NCBI GenBank assembly: GCA_008015325.1 | Contig: SSFI01000002.1 | Span: forward strand, 1 to 45,778 | Direction of reading: 5' to 3' | Length of the DNA: 45,778 nucleotides | Source: Rheinheimera sp. | GTDB lineage: Bacteria; Pseudomonadota; Gammaproteobacteria; Enterobacterales; Alteromonadaceae | The notes under the pieces: model-generated | Seen by the model: the letters and a program-made list of their open reading frames with translations, nothing else | What the model was told of the DNA's origin: nothing | Databases searched by the model: none | Shown: piece after piece, positions 11,720 through 19,550 of the stretch | Position numbering within the stretch: the stretch's first letter is position 1 | Layout: every line of letters begins with the position of its first letter | Translations under genes and position numbers: made by a program

Positions 11720-12133
11720 GTGGATTCTGACGAAGGACTTGACCAGCGGGGGCAAACAAAGAAAGAAATCAGTCAGGCAGAACTGGAAGTGATGAAAGTG
11801 TTGTGGCAGCGAGCGCCACAAACCGCCAATCAGGTGGTGGAGCAATTGACTGATGCCAGTCAATGGCACGAAAAAACCGTCAAAACCTTGTTGAACCGCT
11901 TTGTCGGCAAAGGCGCTGTCGGTTTTGAAAAAGAAGGCCGTGTCTATTTGTATAGCCCGGTTTTACAACAAACTGCGTATCAGCTGCGGGAAAGCCAGAG
12001 TTTTATTCAACGAGTGTTATCCGGCCGTCTGGCGCCGTTGCTGGCGGGTTTTGCTGAGCAGCAGCAACTAAAAGCTGAAGAAGTGGCCGAGTTAAAACAG
12101 CTTGTCGCAAAATGGGAACAAGAGCAGGAGTAA
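11720..12133 (+). CDS. BlaI/MecI/CopY-family transcriptional repressor
   Basis: These winged-helix repressors dimerise on TACA-type palindromes and are inactivated by cleavage by a partner membrane metalloprotease (BlaR1/MecR1) or by metals (CopY). From the GTG at 11720 the protein has 137 residues. ISQAELEVMKVLWQRAPQTANQVVEQL (about 17-43), KTVKTLLNRFVGKGAV and GRVYLYSPV are classic for the family. The C-terminal third is a helical dimerisation region. The start is uncertain: TATACT directly before the GTG looks like a -10 box, so translation may begin slightly downstream. No copper-binding CXC tail is present. It overlaps by one base (TAATG) with a truncated BlaR1-like gene, so its normal sensor is lost. 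Confidence 0.88.
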   Translation: MDSDEGLDQRGQTKKEISQAELEVMKVLWQRAPQTANQVVEQLTDASQWHEKTVKTLLNRFVGKGAVGFEKEGRVYLYSPVLQQTAYQLRESQSFIQRVLSGRLAPLLAGFAEQQQLKAEEVAELKQLVAKWEQEQE

Positions 12134-12303
12134 TGCTGAACTGGCTACTGACACAAACGCTGCCGTTATCGCTGCAGCTTATGGTTTTGCTGAGTCTGCT
12201 GCTGTTGCAGTATCTGGGAACTCGTTAGTATTAGCGTCTGCCAGTTTGTGATGGACCCGCTGTCCAGCGACATTGGGCGGGTGGAGGTTTCACCGACGCA
12301 TTA
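12133..12303 (+). pseudogene. Remnant of a BlaR1/M56-family sensor peptidase
   Basis: An ORF of 31 codons starts at 12133, sharing the A of the blaI stop, and ends at a TAG at 12226. Its peptide (MLNWLLTQTLPLSLQLMVLL, then a leucine-rich run to LGTR) matches the first membrane helix of M56 peptidases such as BlaR1. Immediately after the stop a second frame (12227-12303) encodes a short C-terminal-looking tail, CQFVMDPLSSDIGRVEVSPT. An intact gene of this type has well over 300 codons, including HEXXH. The simplest reading is an internal deletion that fused the two ends out of frame. The origin of the second piece is inference. Confidence 0.6.
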
Positions 12304-12321
12304 ATACCTGCGGTGAACAGT

Positions 12322-12360
12322 CAAAACAGCAAAGGGGCCACCGGCTCTTTTGCTGTTTTG
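12322..12360. terminator. Hairpin downstream of the BlaI/M56 remnant
   Basis: Perfect 12-base arms (CAAAACAGCAAA at 12322-12333 and its complement at 12349-12360) enclose a GC-rich loop able to extend the stem. Terminal T-rich flanks make it a plausible bidirectional terminator separating the remnant from glyQ. The remaining 12361-12495 contains no gene and probably carries the glyQ promoter. Confidence 0.6.
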
Positions 12361-12495
12361 TCTGCAGCCGGTGTTTGAGAGGCGCCTGATCAGAAAAAGC
12401 GCGGAAAAACCGTGCCATTGCGCTACAGAAACCCCGCACAAATCGGTATACTTTCCGGTCTTTATTGCCGAAATAGCTGAGCAGGTGCGCTTTCT

Positions 12496-13410
12496 ATGCA
12501 CAAATACGATATTAAAACCTTTCAGGGCCTGATCCTGGCATTGCAGGATTATTGGGCGCGTCAGGGCTGCGTCATTGTGCAGCCGCTGGATATGGAAGTG
12601 GGTGCCGGTACCTTCCACCCGATGACATTCTTACGTTCGCTTGGGCCTGAGCCAAGCAACGTCGCTTACGTGCAGCCATGCCGTCGCCCGACCGATGGTC
12701 GTTACGGCGAAAACCCAAACCGGTTGCAACATTATTATCAATTTCAGGTCATTCTGAAGCCGTCGCCATCTGATATTCAGGAGCTGTATTTGGGCTCGCT
12801 ACGTGAACTTGGCATCGACACGCTGGTACACGACATTCGTTTTGTCGAAGACAACTGGGAATCGCCAACTTTAGGCGCCTGGGGTTTAGGCTGGGAAGTC
12901 TGGCTGAATGGCATGGAAGTGACGCAGTTTACTTACTTCCAGCAAGTTGGTGGCCTCGAGTGTCGCCCGGTTACCGGCGAAATCACTTACGGTTTAGAGC
13001 GCCTGGCGATGTATATTCAGGGCGTTGACAGCATTTTTGATTTGGTCTGGACCGATGGCCCAATGGGCCGCGTCACTTACGGTGATGTGTTCCACCAGAA
13101 TGAAGTCGAGCAATCTACTTATAACTTCGAACATGCTGATGTGCCGGCGCTGTTTGCTGCTTTTGATCAGCATGAAGCTGAAAGCCACAAGCTGATTGAG
13201 CTGGGCCTGCCGCTGCCAGCCTATGAAAAAGTAATGAAAGCCTCACACGCCTTTAACCTGCTGGATGCCCGTCACGCCATTTCGGTGACTGAGCGTCAGC
13301 GTTACATTCTGCGGGTCCGCACGCTGGCCAAGGCCTGTGCGGAAGCTTATTACGCCGCACGGGAAAAGCTGGGTTTCCCGTTATGCCGCAACACTAAGCA
13401 GGAGGCCTGA
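12496..13410 (+). CDS. glyQ: Glycine--tRNA ligase alpha subunit
   Basis: GlyQ is the catalytic class II subunit of the alpha2-beta2 bacterial glycyl-tRNA synthetase, making glycyl-adenylate and charging tRNA-Gly. The 304 residues match the family (303 in E. coli). Conserved stretches include [20 protein letters not shown] (about 17-36), [40 protein letters not shown] and [12 protein letters not shown]. It is followed two bases later by glyS, so the two subunits are made together. Confidence 0.98.
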   Translation: MHKYDIKTFQGLILALQDYWARQGCVIVQPLDMEVGAGTFHPMTFLRSLGPEPSNVAYVQPCRRPTDGRYGENPNRLQHYYQFQVILKPSPSDIQELYLGSLRELGIDTLVHDIRFVEDNWESPTLGAWGLGWEVWLNGMEVTQFTYFQQVGGLECRPVTGEITYGLERLAMYIQGVDSIFDLVWTDGPMGRVTYGDVFHQNEVEQSTYNFEHADVPALFAAFDQHEAESHKLIELGLPLPAYEKVMKASHAFNLLDARHAISVTERQRYILRVRTLAKACAEAYYAAREKLGFPLCRNTKQEA

Positions 13411-13412
13411 TC

Positions 13413-15467
13413 GTGGCACAAGATTTTTTTGTCGAGATTGGCACTGAAGAGCTGCCACCGAAGTCGTTAAAAACCTTAGCAACGGCGTTGCAGCAGAACA
13501 TCCTGGATGAACTGAATAAACTGGGTCTGGGTTTCATTGACAGCCAATGGTACGCCGCACCGCGTCGCTTAGCGGTTCGCGTCAACGCTTTAGCGGCGCA
13601 GCAAGCCGATAAAGTCGTCGAAAAACGCGGGCCGGCTATCGCAGGTGCTTTTGACGCCAATGGCGAGCCGACCAAAGCGGCGCAAGCCTGGGCGGCGTCG
13701 AATGGCATCACAGTGGCAGAAGCGGAACGGCTGGAAACAGACAAAGGCGCCTGGTTGATTCACAAAGCCAAAGTCACAGGTGTCGCGACTGTCGCGCTGC
13801 TGGAACAAGTGGTGGCTACTGCGCTGGCAAAACTGCCGATCGCCAAGCCAATGCGCTGGGGCGCCAATGACGCTGAGTTTATCCGTCCGGTGCATACCAT
13901 CATCATGCTGTACGGCAACGACGTGGTACCGGCGACTATTCTGGGTAAAGCGGCTGGCCGTGTCACTCATGGTCATCGTTTCCATGCGCCGGCCAAAGTC
14001 GAAATCGCTAATGCCGATGCTTACTTAAGCACGCTGGAGCAGGCTTATGTGGTAGCGGATTACGACAAACGCAAAGCCTTTATCAAAGCTGAAGTGGAAA
14101 AAACTGCTGAAAGCTTAAAGGGTGTCGCCCAGATGGACGACGCTTTGCTGGAAGAAGTGTCGTCATTGGTGGAGTGGCCGGTGGTGCTGGTAGGTTCTTT
14201 TGAAGAACGTTTCCTCGAAGTGCCGCCAGAGCCGTTGATGTCGACGATGAAAGACAACCAGAAGTATTTCCCGCTGAAAGATGCAGCTGGCAAGCTTTTG
14301 AATAAATTCATTTTTGTTGCCAATATCGCCAGCAAAGACCCGCAGCAAATCATTTCAGGCAACGAAAAAGTGGTGCGGCCACGTTTAACCGACGCCCAGT
14401 TCTTCTTTGGTGTCGACAAAAAGACCAAACTGGCAGACCGGCTGGAAAGTCTCGGCACTGTGTTGTTCCAGCAAAAGCTCGGCACGCTGCTGGAGAAATC
14501 ACAGCGTATCAGCGAACTGGCAGGCTACATTGCCGGCAAAATCGGTGCTGATGTTGAGCACGCCAAACGCGCCGGTTTATTGTCGAAAACTGACCTGATG
14601 AGCAATATGGTCGGTGAATTCCCGGAAACGCAGGGCATTATGGGCATGCACTATGCGCGCATTGACGGCGAAGCCGAAGCGGTGGCGCTGGCGCTGAACG
14701 AGCAATATATGCCACGCTTTGCCGGTGACGCATTGCCGGGCCAGTTAGTCAGCTGCGCCGTGGCTATTGCCGACAAGCTTGACTCGTTAGTTGGTATCTT
14801 TGGTATTGGTCAGGCACCGAAAGGTGACAAAGATCCATTTGCACTGCGCCGTGCCGCCATTGGCGCGCTGCGCATTATGGTCGAGAAACAGCTGCCGCTG
14901 GATTTACTCGACGTGATTACCTTTGCCCAAACCACTTTTGGCGACAAGCTCTCCAATGCGCAAGTAGCCGACGAAGTGCTGGACTTTATGCTGGGCCGCT
15001 TCCGCGCCTGGTATGAAGGCGAAGGTTACGGCATCGACGTGATCCAGGCGGTATTAGCGCGCCGGCCAACCAATCCGGCCGACTTTGACCGTCGTGTCAA
15101 AGCTGTCGCTGAATTCCGTAAGCTGGATGCCGCTCTGGCGCTCGCTGCCGCCAACAAACGCGTGGCGAATATTCTGGCCAAAGTGACTGAAGCCATTCCG
15201 GCGACTGTCGATGCCGGTTTACTGACTGAAGCTGCCGAAAAAGCGCTGCATACGGCTATTGTTGCCGAGCAGACTTATCAGCAAAGCCTTGGCAGCTACA
15301 GCGAAGGCCTGGCCCATCTGGCGCAGCTGCGTGACGTCGTCGATCAGTTCTTCGACCAGGTGATGGTCAACGCCGATGACGCCAAAGTGCGGCTGAACCG
15401 TCAGGCATTGCTGGCGCAATTGCGAGCATTGTTCCTGCAGGTCGCGGATATCGCCGTGTTGCAATAA
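13413..15467 (+). CDS. glyS: Glycine--tRNA ligase beta subunit
   Basis: GlyS binds tRNA-Gly and is required for activity of the alpha2-beta2 synthetase. The 684 residues (E. coli 689) begin at a GTG with [16 protein letters not shown], the hallmark N-terminus, and show [36 protein letters not shown] and the HD-like region near [19 protein letters not shown]-type anticodon-binding region forms the C-terminus. It ends just before a strong terminator. Confidence 0.97.
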   Translation: MAQDFFVEIGTEELPPKSLKTLATALQQNILDELNKLGLGFIDSQWYAAPRRLAVRVNALAAQQADKVVEKRGPAIAGAFDANGEPTKAAQAWAASNGITVAEAERLETDKGAWLIHKAKVTGVATVALLEQVVATALAKLPIAKPMRWGANDAEFIRPVHTIIMLYGNDVVPATILGKAAGRVTHGHRFHAPAKVEIANADAYLSTLEQAYVVADYDKRKAFIKAEVEKTAESLKGVAQMDDALLEEVSSLVEWPVVLVGSFEERFLEVPPEPLMSTMKDNQKYFPLKDAAGKLLNKFIFVANIASKDPQQIISGNEKVVRPRLTDAQFFFGVDKKTKLADRLESLGTVLFQQKLGTLLEKSQRISELAGYIAGKIGADVEHAKRAGLLSKTDLMSNMVGEFPETQGIMGMHYARIDGEAEAVALALNEQYMPRFAGDALPGQLVSCAVAIADKLDSLVGIFGIGQAPKGDKDPFALRRAAIGALRIMVEKQLPLDLLDVITFAQTTFGDKLSNAQVADEVLDFMLGRFRAWYEGEGYGIDVIQAVLARRPTNPADFDRRVKAVAEFRKLDAALALAAANKRVANILAKVTEAIPATVDAGLLTEAAEKALHTAIVAEQTYQQSLGSYSEGLAHLAQLRDVVDQFFDQVMVNADDAKVRLNRQALLAQLRALFLQVADIAVLQ

Positions 15468-15490
15468 ACATGGGCCACCGATAAAACTTC

Positions 15491-15517
15491 AAGCCAGCCT
15501 CGTGCTGGCTTTTTTTT
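15491..15517 (+). terminator. Terminator after glyS
   Basis: AGCCAGC (15492-15498) pairs with GCTGGCT (15504-15510) across a five-base loop, followed by a T-run to 15517. Confidence 0.88.
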
Positions 15518-15569
15518 GCCTGTCGCACCATGCTGGCTGCCAGCTTTGTGAAATTTATTTGTCTGGCCA

Positions 15570-15596
15570 TGAACCAGCAGCCTGAGTTGCATCGTC
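15570..15596 (+). promoter_or_regulatory. Candidate ECF-type promoter upstream of the sigma factor
   Basis: TGAACC (15570-15575) and CGTC (15593-15596) are 17 bases apart, resembling the AAC ... CGT spacing of many ECF sigma promoters. They lie 35-60 bases before the sigma gene start, which would fit autoregulation. The match is short. Confidence 0.3.
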
Positions 15597-15630
15597 TTTA
15601 TCACTGAACTTGCAAAGACCTGAGGGCACA

Positions 15631-16203
15631 ATGCTACAAGCAGAACTGGATTTGTTAGTCATGGCATTTCAGCAAGGCGATAAAAAGGCATTGTCTGTCC
15701 TCTATCAGCATTTTCAGCGCGATTTACTGCGCTTTGCATTGTGGCAGGTACAAGGCCAGCCGGTGGCGGCTGATCTGGTACAAAACGTATGGCTGAAGGT
15801 GATCAAGCGGGTGCACCGGCTGGAAGATCCAGCGGTGTTTACCAGCTGGTTGTACCGCGCTGTGCGCTGGGAAGTGCTGGATTGGCAAAAGCAAGCGAAT
15901 CAGCGTCTGACCGAGCTATTGGCGGAACCTGAGCTGCTGCAGGCACCGCTGCTGCCTGAGGATGATTTCGCCGATTGTCTGTCAGGGTTCAATGCGGAAG
16001 ACCAACTGCTTGTCCGGTTGTTTTATCAGCATGAACTGGCGCAGCAGGATATTGCGTTAATCCTGCAAATTCCAGCGGGCACAGTGAAATCGCGGTTATA
16101 TCGGATCCGCCAGCAACTGGCGGCGCACATGAGCACCAGTTCAGAGCCTGATACACCGGCAGAACCAACAAATCAACGAGGTGAGCAACATGAAAGAAGA
16201 TAA
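15631..16203 (+). CDS. ECF-type RNA polymerase sigma factor
   Basis: From the ATG at 15631 (preceded by GAGGG) the protein has 190 residues; an in-frame TTG at 15610 has no ribosome site. Region 2 is visible as LSVLYQHFQRDLLRFALWQVQGQPVAADLVQNVWLKVIKRVHRL followed by FTSWLYRAVRWEVLDWQKQ (about 20-90). Region 4 shows DQLLVRLFYQHELAQQDIALILQIPAGTVKSRLYRIRQQL (about 127-166), the DNA-binding helix-turn-helix. The tail is hydrophilic. It overlaps the next gene by 14 bases. ECF factors are normally silenced by a cognate membrane partner, and the adjacent DUF6768 protein is the obvious candidate. Confidence 0.92.
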   Translation: MLQAELDLLVMAFQQGDKKALSVLYQHFQRDLLRFALWQVQGQPVAADLVQNVWLKVIKRVHRLEDPAVFTSWLYRAVRWEVLDWQKQANQRLTELLAEPELLQAPLLPEDDFADCLSGFNAEDQLLVRLFYQHELAQQDIALILQIPAGTVKSRLYRIRQQLAAHMSTSSEPDTPAEPTNQRGEQHERR

Positions 16204-16549
16204 AGACATCGCACAGTTACTGGCGCGCAAAAATGCTGAAATCGATCGGCTGATGCGGGAGGAGCAAGGATTGCCAACGGTACTTGCGGCCGGTTTTAAG
16301 GGCGGACTCAGTGGGCTGATGCTATTTGCCTATGTTGTTGCGGTGGTGTTGGCCATTGCATTGTTTTACTGCGGTTATCGTTTTATGACTGCGCCATCTG
16401 CCGATTTAGTTTTTTGGGGTGTATTGCTGTTGTTGTGTTTTCAGGCGCAGGTTGGGACTAAACAATGGATTTGGCTGGAAACGCAGCGGGCGGGCACAAT
16501 GCGGGAGCTGAAAAAACTGCAGTTGGCGCTGGAGCAGCTGCAAAAGTGA
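16190..16549 (+). CDS. DUF6768-family membrane protein, putative sigma-factor partner
   Basis: The ATG at 16190 has a strong ribosome site (GAGGTGA) and gives 119 residues. An acidic/basic N-terminal helix (MKEDKDIAQLLARKNAEIDR, 1-20) precedes two membrane segments around 42-66 and 73-90. A cytoplasmic helix ending MRELKKLQLALEQLQK follows. This layout and sequence resemble the uncharacterised DUF6768 proteins found next to ECF sigma genes in Alteromonadales-type bacteria. It has no zinc-binding anti-sigma HXXXCXXC motif. Role as anti-sigma factor is inferred from position, overlap with the sigma gene and topology only. Confidence 0.7.
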   Translation: MKEDKDIAQLLARKNAEIDRLMREEQGLPTVLAAGFKGGLSGLMLFAYVVAVVLAIALFYCGYRFMTAPSADLVFWGVLLLLCFQAQVGTKQWIWLETQRAGTMRELKKLQLALEQLQK

Positions 16550-16694
16550 GGTGCGCCAGCAATAGTGCGCGGCGAAGCCGCTGTGACGCCATCGCAGCAA
16601 AACTCCGGCTGGTCGCAGAAACTTTGTCTGGTGCTTGCCGGCGCAGCATTGACGCCTTAGCTTGTTATTTTTTAAGCAAATTGAGTTATCGCTG

Positions 16695-19373
16695 ATGCGC
16701 CGGATCCTCCCCGTTTTATGCCTTGTTGCTGGCCAGTTGTTCGCCGGACAAGCGTTTGCCAATGAATCTGCTGCGACTTTGCCGTATTTCCCCGGCAGCC
16801 AATACAACAGCACTGTGCCGACGGTGCAGCAGGCGCTCGGTTATGCGCTGGGCAGCCGCATCACAGAACCGGTTGCGGTGCTGGATTATTTCCGTCAGCT
16901 GCAGCAAGCGGCGCCGGACCGGCTGAAGCTGGTGCAATATGGTAAAAGTGCGCAGGGCCGGCCGCTGTTTTATGTGGTGATTGGTAAGCCGGCACATGTC
17001 AGTGCTTTAGATCAAATCGAAGCCGATATGCGCCGTCTGGCTGACCCCCGCACTTTAAGTGGCGACAGCGCCGAACAATTGCTGCAACAGCTGCCGTCCA
17101 GTGTCTGGGTGTCCAGCACCTTGCATGGCAATGAAATCAGCCCGGTGGATGCGGCGATGGCGCTGGCGTATTTCCTGCTCGCCGAACAAAGCGGCAAAGC
17201 GGCGCAAATCCTGGATAACACCCTGGTGTATATCGAACCACTGCAAAACCCGGACGGCCATCATCGTTTTGTCAGCCGCTATTACGCCACCGCAGGCCTG
17301 GAGCATTCCGCCGACCGTTTTTCTGCCGAACATAACGAACCCTGGCCCAATGGCCGCACCAACCATTATCTGTTTGATATGAACCGCGACTGGGTGGCGC
17401 TGACCCAACCGGAAATTCAGCAACGGGTGAAGGCGTTGCAGCAGATGTTCCCGCTGGTGTATGTCGATTCACACGAGATGGGCGGCGACCAGAGTTATTA
17501 TTTCAGCCCGGAAGCGGAGCCTTACAATCCGTTTATCCTGCCAGCGCAACGCGAGACTTTGCAGTGGTTCGGTCAGAACAATGCCAAACATTTTGATGCG
17601 CTTGGCTATGACTATTTCACCCGCGAAATTTTTGATGCGTTTTTCCCAGGTTATGGCGCCAGCTGGCCGCTGTATCACGGCAGCATTGCGATGACCTATG
17701 AGATGGGCTCGGCACGGGGTCACGCTTATCGCAAACAAGATGGTTCTGTGGTGACTTTTGCTGACGGTGTGCAGCGTAACTTTATCGCTTATACCGCCAC
17801 GCTGGAAACCGCAGCGACTAAACGCAAAGAGCTGTTGCAGCGTTTTTACCAGTACCGGCAACAGGCACTGAAACAAGGCACCAGAGACGGCATCGGCAGT
17901 TATATTTTCCCGGCCAGCCGTGACAAAGCCGGCCATCAGAAGCTGATGGGCGTGTTAACCCAGCATGGCATCCGGGTGGAACAGGCAACAGAGGACTTCC
18001 GCGCCTGTGGTCAGTCGTATCAGACCGGGGCTTATCTGGTGAATACTGCGCAGCCGACTTATCAGCTGATTCGCGCTGTGCTGGATGATACCGTGCCGAT
18101 GGATGCGAAATTTATCAAACAGCAGGAAGCGCGCCGCGCCAATAATCTGCCGGACCAGATTTATGACGTGACCGCCTGGTCCTTGCCACACATGTATAAC
18201 CTGCAGGTGAATCGCTGCAGCAATGCGGTTGAAGTGCAAAGCCAGCTGGTTGGTCCTGAAACGATTTTACCGGGCAAGGTCAGTACGCCGGACGCCAGTT
18301 ATGGTTATCTGGTGCCCTGGGGCGATATGGCTGCGGCGCGGCTGATGAGTGCGGCTTTGCAACAGGGGGTTAAGGTCAAAAGCTCCGATCTGGCCTTCAC
18401 CCATCAAAATGGCAAACAATATCCGGCGGGCACGCTGATCCTGAGCAAGGCCGATAATCCGGGCCTTGCAGAAAAGATTGCAGAACTTGCTGCTAGCTCA
18501 GGCGCCCAGGTTGAAGGAATTAACAGCAGTTGGGTGCTGGACGGACCGAATTTCGGCTCAGTCCAGGTCAAGCTGATCCCCAAAGTGAATATTGCTATGG
18601 CCTGGGATGAACCAACAGACCCGCTCAGTGCCGGCAGTGCCCGTTTTGTGCTGGAGCGTTTTGTTGGTTATCCGGTGACGGCGCTACGGCCGGCGCAAAT
18701 GCTGCAATCTGCGCTGCAGGGCTATGACGTGCTCATTTTGCCGTCGACGCGTAGTGGCTACCAAAACGCCCTGGGCGAACGCGGTCAGCAGTTGCTGCGC
18801 CAGTTTGTTCAGCGCGGTGGTGTACTGATTGCGCTTGGCAATGCCAACGAATGGTTGCTGCAGGGCAAAGAACCGCTGCTGGCCAGCAAGCAGGAGTTTA
18901 AAACCAGCGAGCGTGAAAAACCACAGGACGACACCCAGGTGCCCGGCACTGTGCTCAAAGCAGAATCCGACTATCAGAAATTGCTGGAACCCTGGCAGGC
19001 CGATCCGGATTGGGTGCCGGGCTTTTTGGCCAATGCCCGCGTCGACCAGAATCACTGGTTAAGCGCGGCGGTGCCGCCGCAGGTCAAAACCATTTATGTT
19101 GGCAATCAAATCTATACGCCGCTATCGATTGACCAGGGCCGCAATGTCGTGACCTTCGACAGTGCCGACAAAGTGCTGGCCGGTGGTTTTGTCTGGGACG
19201 AAAACCGTCAACAAATCAGCCATAAAGCCGTGGTGATGGTGCAGGAGCTGGGCCGCGGTCAAATCATTACATTTACCCAGGAGCCAAATTTCCGCGCTGC
19301 GGTCGACGGCATGCATCTGCTCTATATCAATGCGGTGTTCCGTGGCGCTGCCAACGCGTCACCGCTGCGCTGA
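16695..19373 (+). CDS. Secreted M14-family zinc carboxypeptidase with extra C-terminal domain
   Basis: From the ATG at 16695 the protein has 892 residues with a clear signal peptide (MRRILPVLCLVAGQLFAGQAFA, cleaved after residue 22). The M14 fold follows: the zinc motif HGNE in SSTLHGNEISPVDAAM (about 150), a later histidine in VDSHEMGG (about 258) and a catalytic glutamate in AMTYEMGSARGH (about 336). Residues past about 450 carry a second large region; the segment near 680-720 (YDVLILPSTRSGYQ, RQFVQRGGVLIALGNANEWL) resembles a class-I amidotransferase-like fold, a known partner of this M14 subgroup. It likely trims peptides in the periplasm or outside. A perfect 11-bp hairpin follows before the receptor gene. 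Substrate is unknown. Confidence 0.88.
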   Translation: MRRILPVLCLVAGQLFAGQAFANESAATLPYFPGSQYNSTVPTVQQALGYALGSRITEPVAVLDYFRQLQQAAPDRLKLVQYGKSAQGRPLFYVVIGKPAHVSALDQIEADMRRLADPRTLSGDSAEQLLQQLPSSVWVSSTLHGNEISPVDAAMALAYFLLAEQSGKAAQILDNTLVYIEPLQNPDGHHRFVSRYYATAGLEHSADRFSAEHNEPWPNGRTNHYLFDMNRDWVALTQPEIQQRVKALQQMFPLVYVDSHEMGGDQSYYFSPEAEPYNPFILPAQRETLQWFGQNNAKHFDALGYDYFTREIFDAFFPGYGASWPLYHGSIAMTYEMGSARGHAYRKQDGSVVTFADGVQRNFIAYTATLETAATKRKELLQRFYQYRQQALKQGTRDGIGSYIFPASRDKAGHQKLMGVLTQHGIRVEQATEDFRACGQSYQTGAYLVNTAQPTYQLIRAVLDDTVPMDAKFIKQQEARRANNLPDQIYDVTAWSLPHMYNLQVNRCSNAVEVQSQLVGPETILPGKVSTPDASYGYLVPWGDMAAARLMSAALQQGVKVKSSDLAFTHQNGKQYPAGTLILSKADNPGLAEKIAELAASSGAQVEGINSSWVLDGPNFGSVQVKLIPKVNIAMAWDEPTDPLSAGSARFVLERFVGYPVTALRPAQMLQSALQGYDVLILPSTRSGYQNALGERGQQLLRQFVQRGGVLIALGNANEWLLQGKEPLLASKQEFKTSEREKPQDDTQVPGTVLKAESDYQKLLEPWQADPDWVPGFLANARVDQNHWLSAAVPPQVKTIYVGNQIYTPLSIDQGRNVVTFDSADKVLAGGFVWDENRQQISHKAVVMVQELGRGQIITFTQEPNFRAAVDGMHLLYINAVFRGAANASPLR

Positions 19374-19386
19374 AATTTGCTGGTTA

Positions 19387-19414
19387 CCGCGATGTCCTGA
19401 TCCGGACATCGCGG
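19387..19414. repeat. Perfect hairpin between the peptidase and receptor genes
   Basis: CCGCGATGTCC (19387-19397) and its exact complement (19404-19414) flank a six-base loop. There is no T-run, so it may be a weak terminator or a transcript-stabilising hairpin. Confidence 0.6.
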
Positions 19415-19550
19415 CTGATGCCCCGTAAACCACCGTTCATGTCCTTCCCACTGTTGTGTCTGCTGGTCCTTTGTTATCACAGAGTTGCTGAAAAAACAGC
19501 CTGCGCCGGTCTTCCCCTGCGCCTGATAATAACAACTCCAGGAACAACTC

